Shown here piece after piece: positions 1 through 5,270 of a stretch of 8,713 nucleotides of DNA. The DNA comes from Bacillota bacterium. Its GTDB lineage: Bacteria; Bacillota_A; Clostridia; Lachnospirales; Bianqueaceae. A model generated the notes under the pieces. It searched no databases. It was not told where the DNA came from and saw nothing but the letters and a program-made list of their open reading frames with translations. The first letter of the stretch is position 1. Every line of letters begins with the position of its first letter. The stretch covers positions 1-8,713 of the forward strand of contig JAFOIR010000317.1 in assembly GCA_017420625.1 (NCBI GenBank). The letters run 5' to 3'. A program made the position numbers and the translations under genes.

Positions 1-575
1 ATCAGCCCATTCACATCTCTTTCTTCCGCAAGCTTCTTCCAATTCTCAAAGACCGCATGATCAAGACCCTTCACATTGGAAGTCGTGGAGCACAAGATCA
101 AAGAATCTACGACATCGTTTCTTTTCAAAGCAATGGTCTGTGCAACCATACCGCCCATCGATACACCCATCAGATCGACATGTTCAAGACCCAAAAGATC
201 AAAAGCCTTCAAAGTATCTTCTGCCATATCGTCGATGCCATAGCCTTCCGGTTCTTCTCTGATATGATCGAACAGATAGATCTCATGATCCTCAGCCAGC
301 AAGCTGTATGCGCCGACGATCGCTTCCGCAGCACCCATGACACTCTTCAAGGAAAGGCCCGGAAGGATAACTAACGTATTTCCATCCTTATTTCCAAATC
401 GGATATAATCCACCTGTTTTCCATCGAATTCTACGGTTTTTACTAAGCTTTCTTCCACGATCTCTTCCTCACTTGTTTCTGTTTCTTCTTTTTCTGCTTT
501 GTCTGTAAATCCTGTTATTGATAACAGGCACAGCATCATACAGATAAAAACAATAATATGCTTATGTTTTTTCAT
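1..575 (-). CDS. Exported alpha/beta hydrolase, partial (C-terminus beyond the left edge)
   Basis: The first 191 residues of an alpha/beta-fold hydrolase are visible. The N-terminus has a basic start (MKKHKH), a hydrophobic stretch of about residues 7-22 and then an acidic linker (about 25-43). This is what a Sec signal peptide or membrane anchor followed by an extracytoplasmic tether looks like. No good lipobox is seen. The fold begins near residue 45 (VKTVEFDGKQVDYIRFG). The strand and oxyanion region VILPGLS is at about 69-75, and the nucleophile elbow G-V-S-M-G-G puts the catalytic Ser at 139. The acid and His of the triad would lie outside the window. The start is supported by an AAGGGG Shine-Dalgarno at about 579-585. 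It lies 24 bases after the Nudix gene and is probably cotranscribed with it. The substrate cannot be told; esterases, lipases and peptidases share this fold. Confidence 0.87.
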   Translation of the reverse strand, partial: MKKHKHIIVFICMMLCLLSITGFTDKAEKEETETSEEEIVEESLVKTVEFDGKQVDYIRFGNKDGNTLVILPGLSLKSVMGAAEAIVGAYSLLAEDHEIYLFDHIREEPEGYGIDDMAEDTLKAFDLLGLEHVDLMGVSMGGMVAQTIALKRNDVVDSLILCSTTSNVKGLDHAVFENWKKLAEERDVNGL

Positions 576-599
576 TTGACCCCTTTCAAACACAAGGAT

Positions 600-986
600 T
601 CATCCCTTATCAAGAGCGATATAGTTTCTAATAACTTTTCGGTCCGCCGGACACCAGTCGATGTTTTCTTCTGTCGGATCGATCCAGCGTATTGCGGAGT
701 GGTCATGTAAGATCATCTCTTCTGACTTTAACGTACAAATGAAACAATCCATCACCAAATGAAAATCATATTGATGTTCTACCGTACAAAGATACTTTTT
801 CACATCGATCTCAACATCAAATTCTTCTGAGATCTCCCGTTTGATCGCCTGTTCTCCGGTCTCGCCTTCTTCGTATTTCCCACCGGGGAATTCCCAGAAT
901 CCAGCAAGATCTCCATAGGATCTTCTGGCGATCATGATCTTTCCATTCTGCTCGATAATTGCTGCTACGACTCTGATCGTTTTCAT
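600..986 (-). CDS. Nudix hydrolase (MutT/NudG-like NTP pyrophosphohydrolase)
   Basis: A 128-aa single-domain Nudix protein, the usual family length. The Nudix box is clear: G36-x5-E42-x7-R50-E51-I52-x-E54-E55-x-D57-V58, with the metal-binding REISEE core intact. The penultimate Gly of the consensus is replaced by Asp57. The preceding segment AGFWEFPGGK (28-37) and the opening VVAAIIEQNGKIMIARR resemble MutT and CTP-pyrophosphohydrolase members, which clean damaged or unusual nucleoside triphosphates by releasing pyrophosphate in the cytoplasm. Substrate choice cannot be read from sequence alone. The gene has its own extended -10 promoter just upstream and is followed after 24 bases by the exported hydrolase, so the two probably form a small operon. 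The Shine-Dalgarno is only a weak AAGAAG. Confidence 0.93.
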   Translation of the reverse strand: MKTIRVVAAIIEQNGKIMIARRSYGDLAGFWEFPGGKYEEGETGEQAIKREISEEFDVEIDVKKYLCTVEHQYDFHLVMDCFICTLKSEEMILHDHSAIRWIDPTEENIDWCPADRKVIRNYIALDKG

Positions 987-997
987 ATTCTTCTTAA

Positions 998-1003
998 ATT
1001 ATA
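998..1003 (-). promoter_or_regulatory. Extended -10 promoter of the Nudix/hydrolase operon
   Basis: The minus strand reads TGC-TATAAT, a perfect -10 with a TGn extension. Only a poor -35 (TTTCGA, 18 bases upstream) overlaps the tail of the preceding terminator. The hexamer ends 11 bases before the ATG at 986, so a normal start site would give a leader of only about 5 bases. Confidence 0.55.
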
Positions 1004-1024
1004 GCAACTTTGCATTCTGCATCG

Positions 1025-1048
1025 AAAAAGGAGATTATGCATCTCCTT
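1025..1048 (-). terminator. Rho-independent terminator after the 55-aa gene
   Basis: On the minus strand a perfect 8-bp stem AAGGAGAT / ATCTCCTT encloses the loop GCATA, and the 3' arm runs into a stretch of five T's. It begins 5 bases after the stop codon of the 55-aa ORF and separates it from the Nudix promoter. Confidence 0.7.
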
Positions 1049-1053
1049 CTCGT

Positions 1054-1221
1054 TCAATCGCATTTTGATTCCTGCTTCTGTATAGGAGGTCGCGGCGTGG
1101 GAAACCACGGAAACTCCTGTCCGCTTTTTATTTCGTTCTCATGCAGTTCGTAATCTTTCTTAAGATCTTCTTCTTTCCACCCAAGTCTTTTCATTTCGTC
1201 GATATAGATATCAAAGCTCAT
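1054..1221 (-). CDS. Small hypothetical protein, 55 aa
   Basis: An unrecognised, mostly charged small protein. It opens MSFDIYIDEMKRLGWKEEDL, then continues through a Lys/Glu-rich segment to a Pro/aromatic patch FPWFPTPRPP at about residues 37-46, and ends QESKCD. No membrane segment or known domain was seen. The ATG at 1221 is chosen because it overlaps the 3' end of the preceding open frame (ATGAGCTTTGA: that frame's TGA lies 8 bases inside this gene), a classic translational-coupling arrangement. A longer reading would need a TTG start at 1248 with no ribosome binding site. Its upstream partner is broken (see 1211-1437), so it may now be poorly translated. It is followed at once by a terminator. 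The pairing of two tiny overlapping genes would fit a toxin/antitoxin or immunity-type cassette, but nothing in the sequence proves that. Confidence 0.6.
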   Translation of the reverse strand: MSFDIYIDEMKRLGWKEEDLKKDYELHENEIKSGQEFPWFPTPRPPIQKQESKCD

Positions 1222-1437
1222 TATTATCTTCTTTAAGAACGATACCAAGATCCTTTGCGGTGTCCATACCCACCTTCAGGATCTTATCATCGATGATCGC
1301 AAATACGATATCGATATCATAATCATCATTCTTATTCAGCCAATCATACTATGCCATTTACTTTGCCAACTAAATAGTTCGGATTAGGTGAGTCTGTCTA
1401 TCTATACGAAGTTTGTTATGGTAATAGGTATCGACAT
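1211..1437 (-). pseudogene. Broken small gene upstream of and overlapping the 55-aa gene
   Basis: A perfect AGGAGG (1443-1448) stands 5 bases before an ATG at 1437, but this frame reads only MSIPITITNFV before a TAG. The next frame reads SPNPNYLVGKVNGIV and ends in TGA. The third frame is open from 1348 to 1211 for 45 codons (YDWLNKNDDYDIDIVFAI..., ending KEDNNEL). Joined, these give a smooth protein of about 75 aa (...GKVNGIV-YDWLNKNDD...). The last break could be a lost TA in a TATA run, and an earlier 1-base shift falls in the slippery tract ATAGATAGACAGAC. The acidic C-terminal piece has strand/helix-like patterning, but the family is not recognised. Alternatively only the 3' piece is a remnant and the ATG is coincidental. 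It is also possible that sequencing errors created the breaks. Confidence 0.5.
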
Positions 1438-1457
1438 ACGTTCCTCCTCGCATGACT

Positions 1458-1490
1458 GTCGACTAACCGTCGACTAGCCGTCGACTTAAT
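1458..1490. repeat. Three tandem 11-bp units GTCGACTARCC
   Basis: The plus strand reads GTCGACTAACC, GTCGACTAGCC, GTCGACTTAAT, so the palindrome GTCGAC recurs at 1458, 1469 and 1480 with exact 11-base spacing, close to one helical turn. The third unit decays after its first seven bases. The array ends 9 bases before the Shine-Dalgarno of the broken gene, in its presumed leader. The right end also forms a 6-bp hairpin CGACTT-aattac-AAGTCG at 1482-1499. Confidence 0.8.
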
Positions 1491-1510
1491 TACAAGTCGT
1501 AAGTTAATTC

Positions 1511-1548
1511 GATACAACAGTATCAGTGGAAAGAATAATGGGTTTCAA
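1511..1548 (-). promoter_or_regulatory. Candidate promoter with operator-like dyad for the small-gene cassette
   Basis: The minus strand has TTGAAA at 1548-1543 (5/6 to TTGACA), an 18-base spacer and GATACT at 1524-1519 (4/6 to TATAAT). The -10 lies inside the dyad GATAC-tgtt-GTATC (1511-1524), which could be a repressor site. Transcription would enter the repeat array and the broken gene. This is inferred from motifs only. Confidence 0.35.
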
Positions 1549-1663
1549 CCACAAATGACATTATCATCGATATCGCATTATGCTGATAGTAAGAAAAGAA
1601 CCATTATGAATGTTACAAACAGAAACCATCTAATCTAAAAACTTCTTGTATTTCAATACATAT

Positions 1664-1691
1664 AAAAGACCATCGGCGCTGATGGTCTTTT
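1664..1691. terminator. Bidirectional Rho-independent terminator closing the PTS operon
   Basis: A perfect 11-bp stem AAAAGACCATC / GATGGTCTTTT with a 6-base loop, so both strands carry a T-tail. On the minus strand it starts 42 bases after the stop codon of the deacetylase gene, which makes it the natural end of the IIA-to-deacetylase operon. Confidence 0.85.
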
Positions 1692-1733
1692 GTTCTGTTT
1701 TATAAACTGTCGCTTTGACTCTGAACTGTGCTG

Positions 1734-2549
1734 TCAGGATTGACGGTCTGCCAGCACGTGATCGAAATCAGTAAGGATGATCTGGTTTTTCTGTATCCAT
1801 TCCTTTACGGAAGGATCGCATAGCGTTTCCAGGTCATAACATCTCTGAGTCGTCAGTGATGAATGTTCCAGAATATACTTATCGACATATCCCGGATGAA
1901 AATGCAGAACATTGATCGGGTGCGGGCACTCCAACAGACCCGCGCTGTCGTTCAGCCAGTCTTCCGGACGCGCCCCCCGTGACAGTATGCTGCTGCCGTC
2001 CCTGTCGCGCATGGGAAGCTCATATACCATCACAAATCGATCGGGCTGTTTCTCTTGTGAGACGGGGTTGTGTATCCCGGTCTGTTTTCCCACTCTTTCA
2101 AATGCGCGGGCCATCGCTTTTGTCATGACGCTGTGCGCATCGAAATGTGCCGGTCGGACCCCCGTCAGCGATTCAAATCTGTTCAGCTGTGCCATGCATT
2201 CCCGATACAGATCTTCCTCATCAGGATAAATGTTTCCTTTGCACTTGTCGGAATCATTCAGGTCGCTTTTCCAGCAGCGGCTGCGGTAGAAGTTCCCGTT
2301 TTCATCCACCAGTGACTTGATGTCTTCCGGCGCACTGACGGGTCTTCCCTGCACGAAGTTGATATGTGCTGTCAGCTGAATGTGCGGACACTCTTTTTTC
2401 CATATTTCGATCGCGTTTTCCGTCGCCGGCATATTGCACAGCAGGTTCAATACGGTCGCAACACCTTTTCTGCACGCCTTAACGGCTCCGATGTTAAATG
2501 CTTCACTGAATCCAAAGTCATCGGCAGCAATGATTATCTGCCTTTTCAT
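1734..2549 (-). CDS. chbG: ChbG/HpnK (YdjC) family carbohydrate deacetylase
   Basis: A 271-aa YdjC-family protein of normal length, thought to be a cytoplasmic metal-dependent deacetylase that removes an N-acetyl group from an oligosaccharide or sugar phosphate. Visible family marks are IIIAADDFG at residues 5-13 (Asp10/Asp11), the LTAHINFVQGRPVS segment at 59-72 (His62, equivalent to the GLHLNLTxGxP motif), HFDAHS at 135-140 (His135, Asp137, His139) and LHFHPGYVD at 215-223. The Asp and His residues make up the metal site and active centre known for the family. It is the last gene of the PTS operon, 37 bases after IID, with a GAGG Shine-Dalgarno 6 bases from the ATG. In enterobacteria ChbG acts on chitobiose-6-phosphate made by the Chb PTS, so a similar role on the sugar imported here is likely. 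The gene symbol reflects family membership; the exact substrate is unproven. Confidence 0.9.
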   Translation of the reverse strand: MKRQIIIAADDFGFSEAFNIGAVKACRKGVATVLNLLCNMPATENAIEIWKKECPHIQLTAHINFVQGRPVSAPEDIKSLVDENGNFYRSRCWKSDLNDSDKCKGNIYPDEEDLYRECMAQLNRFESLTGVRPAHFDAHSVMTKAMARAFERVGKQTGIHNPVSQEKQPDRFVMVYELPMRDRDGSSILSRGARPEDWLNDSAGLLECPHPINVLHFHPGYVDKYILEHSSLTTQRCYDLETLCDPSVKEWIQKNQIILTDFDHVLADRQS

Positions 2550-2586
2550 TTCCTGCCTCTTTTCTTTTCTGATTGGTTTGTTGTCT

Positions 2587-3405
2587 TTAGAAGATTCCCA
2601 GGAAAGCTCCTATCAAACCTAAGAGAAGGATGCAGAACACCAGGAACGAAGGACGTTTCCCCTTCTTAATCAGATACATCATCAGCAGAACCAGAACGAC
2701 GCTCATGATGCCCGGATATACCGCATCAAGCAGATCCAGGAACACAACAGACGTATCGCCGACGTTGATCGTCCAGTTTAACGGGAAGGAGACGGTTGTT
2801 GCCGTCATGGCACCGACCATCAGAAGACCCAGAATGGAAACGCATCTTGTTGCGATTGACATCAGTCCGCTGTTATAGACTTTGTCGATGAATTCAGTAC
2901 CTGACGTATAGCCTAGAACGGTCAGATAGTACTTGCAGACAGACTGCGTGACACCATAGATCAGAATAAACAGGATAGAGCCGATAATGTTACCCGATGC
3001 GCAAAGGCCGATACCGACGCCGGCAGCGATGACTCTGAGACAGTTGAAGAACAGGGAGTCAAACATGCCTGCTGTCGGACCCATCAGAGATGCCTTGACG
3101 GCGTTGATCGTCGACTCAGGAATTTTGCCTGCGTAGTAATCCTTTTCCAGCGCATATGCCATTCCTGCAATATAGTTCATGGCGACGGCATGCGTATTAA
3201 AGAATGCCTGGTGACGTACATATGCCTCTTTCTTTGCTTCGGGATCATCTTTGTAGATACTCTCGATGGCAGGAGACATTGTCATCGTGAAGCCGTTCGC
3301 TTCCATTTTTGTCATATTGAAGTTGTGGAATACCTTGTGGCTGTTCCAGAACATTTTTGTCAGAACCGACTTTTCTTCGGCTTGAAGTTCATTGATTTTT
3401 TTCAT
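2587..3405 (-). CDS. PTS mannose/fructose/sorbose family, component IID
   Basis: A 272-aa integral membrane component of a mannose-type permease (known family length about 270-300). The N-terminal cytoplasmic half has the IID hallmarks: an aromatic FNM(T)KMEANGFTMTMSPAIESIY stretch (29-51), RHQAFFNTH at 64-72, and LMGPTAGMFDSLFF at 107-120. The C-terminal half carries hydrophobic segments at about 122-152, 183-208, 217-246 and 253-272. IID forms the sugar-translocating complex with IIC. The start codon overlaps the IIC stop (TGATG), and an AGGAGG lies 10 bases upstream inside the IIC 3' end, so translation is coupled. The last codons are followed by the deacetylase gene. Confidence 0.95.
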   Translation of the reverse strand: MKKINELQAEEKSVLTKMFWNSHKVFHNFNMTKMEANGFTMTMSPAIESIYKDDPEAKKEAYVRHQAFFNTHAVAMNYIAGMAYALEKDYYAGKIPESTINAVKASLMGPTAGMFDSLFFNCLRVIAAGVGIGLCASGNIIGSILFILIYGVTQSVCKYYLTVLGYTSGTEFIDKVYNSGLMSIATRCVSILGLLMVGAMTATTVSFPLNWTINVGDTSVVFLDLLDAVYPGIMSVVLVLLMMYLIKKGKRPSFLVFCILLLGLIGAFLGIF

Positions 3406-4220
3406 CAGAAGAATTCCTCCTCGTCGTTGTTTTCTTTCACATCTGCCTCAGAAGCACCTTCTTTCTGCCTTTGCCCGTATTCAAGGGCGTGTTTTTCAAC
3501 AAAGAAGATCGTAATGGCAACACAGGCTCCGATTACCGCGATGCCGAGGCTGCTTAAGCCCAGACTCTTTGAAAGAATAAAGCCTACGAAATAGAATACG
3601 GCGATTTCTTTTGACCAGATCATGGACAGAAGGATTCCGAATCCTACGGCCGTCATCATCGATCCGGCTGCGCGCAAACCTGTCATGACCCAACCCGGAC
3701 AGACATTCAGGAAAGTCTGAAGTCCGGATACGCCGTATGCAACACCCAGGAAAATGACAACCGTCTGCGGCAGTCCTCTGACACCTTCCATGATCCAGTT
3801 CAGAGCCGAGAACTTAACAGGATTGCATTCAGCCGCTTCTTTTTCCCACCACGGCGCAAGACCTGCCCACAAAGGCGTGAACATGCTGCTGATTGAAGAC
3901 ATCAGTGTACCGATGGACATTGCCAGGGCAAGACCGGTTTCCATCGCACCTTCGGAACCGGCGCCGATTGCATACGCAACAGCTATGACTGTTCCGGAAA
4001 GAGCGTCAGCAGGGATCGCTCCGCCGATTGCGCTGATTCCCATAAAGATCGCTTCCAGAGAAGCTCCCATGATAATGCCTGTTTTGAAATCACCCAAAAC
4101 AAGGCCCACTACCGGCGCAACAACGATTGGACGTGCCATAGCATCCCATCCGGTCGTATTGTCCAGATAACGCATTAGCCAATAAACGAAAGCACACACA
4201 AGTGCCGATGATAATGTCAT
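3405..4220 (-). CDS. PTS mannose/fructose/sorbose family, component IIC
   Basis: A 271-aa polytopic membrane protein matching mannose-type IIC. Hydrophobic helices begin at about 4-18 and 31-48 with the family signature PVVGLVLGDFKTGIIMGASLEAIFMGI (35-61), then GGAIPADALSGTVIAVAYAIGAG (66-88). More helices follow to about 240. It ends in a charged, acidic cytoplasmic tail (EKHALEYGQRQ to NNDEEEFF). IIC forms the sugar channel with IID and is fed with phosphate by IIB. It starts one base after the IIB stop (TAA-T-ATG), with an AGGGGAT Shine-Dalgarno formed by the last IIB codons. It overlaps IID by one base at its end. Confidence 0.95.
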   Translation of the reverse strand: MTLSSALVCAFVYWLMRYLDNTTGWDAMARPIVVAPVVGLVLGDFKTGIIMGASLEAIFMGISAIGGAIPADALSGTVIAVAYAIGAGSEGAMETGLALAMSIGTLMSSISSMFTPLWAGLAPWWEKEAAECNPVKFSALNWIMEGVRGLPQTVVIFLGVAYGVSGLQTFLNVCPGWVMTGLRAAGSMMTAVGFGILLSMIWSKEIAVFYFVGFILSKSLGLSSLGIAVIGACVAITIFFVEKHALEYGQRQKEGASEADVKENNDEEEFF

Positions 4221-4221
4221 A

Positions 4222-4728
4222 TTATCCCCTTTCTTTTTCCTGTAATACTGCGCTCAGATCCCTGGAAGTCTCGTCCGGTATTGTCTGGACGACGCAGTCC
4301 GTTCCGGTCATGATCACCTGTTTCAGAATTTCCGCTTCTTCGCTGTACAGATACAGATTCTTTGTATACGTGTCTCGAATCTGTCCGTTGATTTTTGAAG
4401 CGATCCTTCCGTAGTTGCCGATATTGACCTTTTCAATTCCCTTGACTTCCTTTGTGACCTTCAGCAGATTTTCCGGTGTACTGACGATCAGCAGGATCTT
4501 CAGCTGCTGTGCGCGCGGATCGTTGCACAGTCTGATTGCGCTGTCAACCGATACGACCGTTGTCTTGCAGTCCGACGGCGCCGCCATCATCAGCGATTTC
4601 TTAACGATCTCGTTTTCTGCCGCTTCGTCATCCGCCACAAGGATACGATCCACATCCAGGAGTCTGCTCCATTTGGTTGCGACCTGTCCGTGGATGAGCC
4701 TTTCATCGAGTCTGATCATTTTAATCAT
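4222..4728 (-). CDS. PTS mannose/fructose/sorbose family, component IIB
   Basis: A soluble phosphotransfer protein of 168 aa (family about 160). The active-site motif MIRLDERLIHGQVATKW holds the phosphorylatable His13, which takes phosphate from IIA-His and passes it to the sugar in the IIC/IID channel. A second conserved-type segment, KVNIGNYGRIASK, is in the C-terminal third. I start at the ATG at 4728 because GAGGTG (4741-4736) sits 7 bases upstream. A longer frame opens with a GTG at 4743, which adds five residues and overlaps the IIA stop, but it has a poor ribosome site. The gap from the IIA gene is 11 bases. Confidence 0.93.
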   Translation of the reverse strand: MIKMIRLDERLIHGQVATKWSRLLDVDRILVADDEAAENEIVKKSLMMAAPSDCKTTVVSVDSAIRLCNDPRAQQLKILLIVSTPENLLKVTKEVKGIEKVNIGNYGRIASKINGQIRDTYTKNLYLYSEEAEILKQVIMTGTDCVVQTIPDETSRDLSAVLQEKERG

Positions 4729-4739
4729 TTCCGTACACC

Positions 4740-5159
4740 TCACTCCGAAAAGAAATCGTCTGATCCGTTTTCTTCAGGTACCTCGTCTTTTACCTCGCAC
4801 AGGTACTTTCTGCTTTCTTCGATCATTCTTTCAAGGGCCCCGTCTTTCAGCGTTTCCGCACAGGCCAGCTGTAAAAAGAACGCCAGGTTGACGCCTGTTA
4901 CAAGTCTGGTGTTTTTTCGTCCAAGACAGCGGAACATGACCTGATTGACGCTGCCGCCGTAAACGTCGCTGCAAAGCAGGACCTCGTCATCCGGATTGAC
5001 TTCTTCCTCATAGAAGCGATCGATTTCCTGCAGCAGGTCTCTTTCATCCATGTATGCCGAAAACGCCTTAAGATTCGGACAGGTTCCAAAGATTATCTGA
5101 AGCGAGCCCATCATGCCGTCAGCCAGCGGGCCGTGTGATGAGAAGAAAACTTTTATCAT
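4740..5159 (-). CDS. PTS mannose/fructose/sorbose family, component IIA
   Basis: A 139-aa soluble EIIA-Man domain, the first gene of the operon. The start IKVFFSSHGPLADGM contains the phosphorylated His9, which receives phosphate from HPr. The middle part VLLCSDVYGGSVNQV (59-73) matches the family loop usually read as D-L-x-G-G-S/T-P, and RLVTGVNLAFFLQL (85-98) matches the conserved G-x-N-L-P/A-M segment. The last 25 residues are an acidic tail (EVPEENGSDDFFSE). A full AGGAGG stands 12 bases upstream, rather far, with a nearer GGAAG at 5-6 bases. IIA is a stand-alone protein here rather than fused to IIB as in E. coli ManX. Confidence 0.94.
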   Translation of the reverse strand: MIKVFFSSHGPLADGMMGSLQIIFGTCPNLKAFSAYMDERDLLQEIDRFYEEEVNPDDEVLLCSDVYGGSVNQVMFRCLGRKNTRLVTGVNLAFFLQLACAETLKDGALERMIEESRKYLCEVKDEVPEENGSDDFFSE

Positions 5160-5190
5160 TTCTTCCGATTTCCTCCTAACTGAATCATAT

Positions 5191-5223
5191 AAAAAAAGAA
5201 AGCGCTTGCTCTGCGCTTTTCTT
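5191..5223 (-). terminator. Hairpin with T7 tail between regulator and IIA
   Basis: On the minus strand AAAGCGC - agagcaa - GCGCTTT, extendable with one bulge by A/T pairs, runs into a C and then seven T's (5197-5191). It is a good Rho-independent terminator for the regulator gene. Only 31 bases separate it from the IIA start, so it may also lie in the leader of the PTS operon and act as an attenuator. Confidence 0.7.
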
Positions 5224-5224
5224 C

Positions 5225-5270
5225 ATTTAATTAGTGAAATATGCGGTTTCTGTTATTTTATAAGTGAAAT
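5225..5270. promoter_or_regulatory. Two 16-bp direct repeats, probable operator of the PTS operon
   Basis: ATTTAATTAGTGAAAT (5225-5240) and ATTTTATAAGTGAAAT (5255-5270) agree at 14 of 16 positions and are exactly 30 bp apart, about three helical turns. Each is also an imperfect palindrome (ATTT...AAAT). They fill the space between the regulator's stop codon (one base overlap) and the terminator, where a PRD-type activator would bind. A candidate promoter on the minus strand, TTTCCG (5283-5278) - 17 - TAAAAT (5260-5255), overlaps the distal repeat. A second candidate -10 TATGAT is at 5189-5184. Neither has a good -35, as expected for an activated promoter. Confidence 0.55.

Larger units (their letters stand above)
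1438..1663. other. Intergenic stretch without an intact gene
   Basis: Together with the broken gene this makes about 440 bases with no intact ORF. It holds the strong Shine-Dalgarno of the broken gene, three 11-bp repeats, a small hairpin and a candidate minus-strand promoter with a dyad. The part from about 1550 to 1663 is AT-rich, with stops in all frames, and I see nothing specific in it. Confidence 0.6.

Noticed and set aside
57..374. A 105-codon plus-strand frame at the left edge
   Set aside because: It is antisense to the alpha/beta hydrolase, whose GVSMGG motif and signal peptide establish the minus strand as coding.
1222..1248. TTG start giving a 64-aa form of the small protein
   Set aside because: It has no ribosome site, and the extra residues come from the 3' end of the upstream frame.
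1458..1490. A CRISPR array
   Set aside because: Units are 11 bp, contiguous and only three, with no spacers and no cas genes.
1912..4170. Plus-strand frames opposite the deacetylase, IID and IIC genes
   Set aside because: All are fully covered by well-supported minus-strand genes and show no domain features.
4729..4743. GTG start for IIB
   Set aside because: The ATG at 4728 has a GAGGTG at 7-base spacing and gives the family's usual N-terminus. The GTG would overlap the IIA stop with a poor ribosome site.
4415..4944. Long plus-strand frames opposite IIA and IIB
   Set aside because: They are antisense shadows. The minus-strand frames have catalytic motifs, ribosome sites and operon spacing, while these have low-complexity Ser/Phe/Arg composition.
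5197..5210. A cre-like (CcpA) site AGAAAGCGCTTGCT ahead of IIA
   Set aside because: It matches the central AAGCGCTT, but three of the ten fixed consensus positions fail on each strand, and the whole site is one arm of the terminator hairpin, which explains the sequence.
5160..5269. A BglG-type RAT antiterminator overlapping the hairpin
   Set aside because: No sequence like the known RAT consensus is present, and the regulator carries an HTH instead of an RNA-binding CAT domain.
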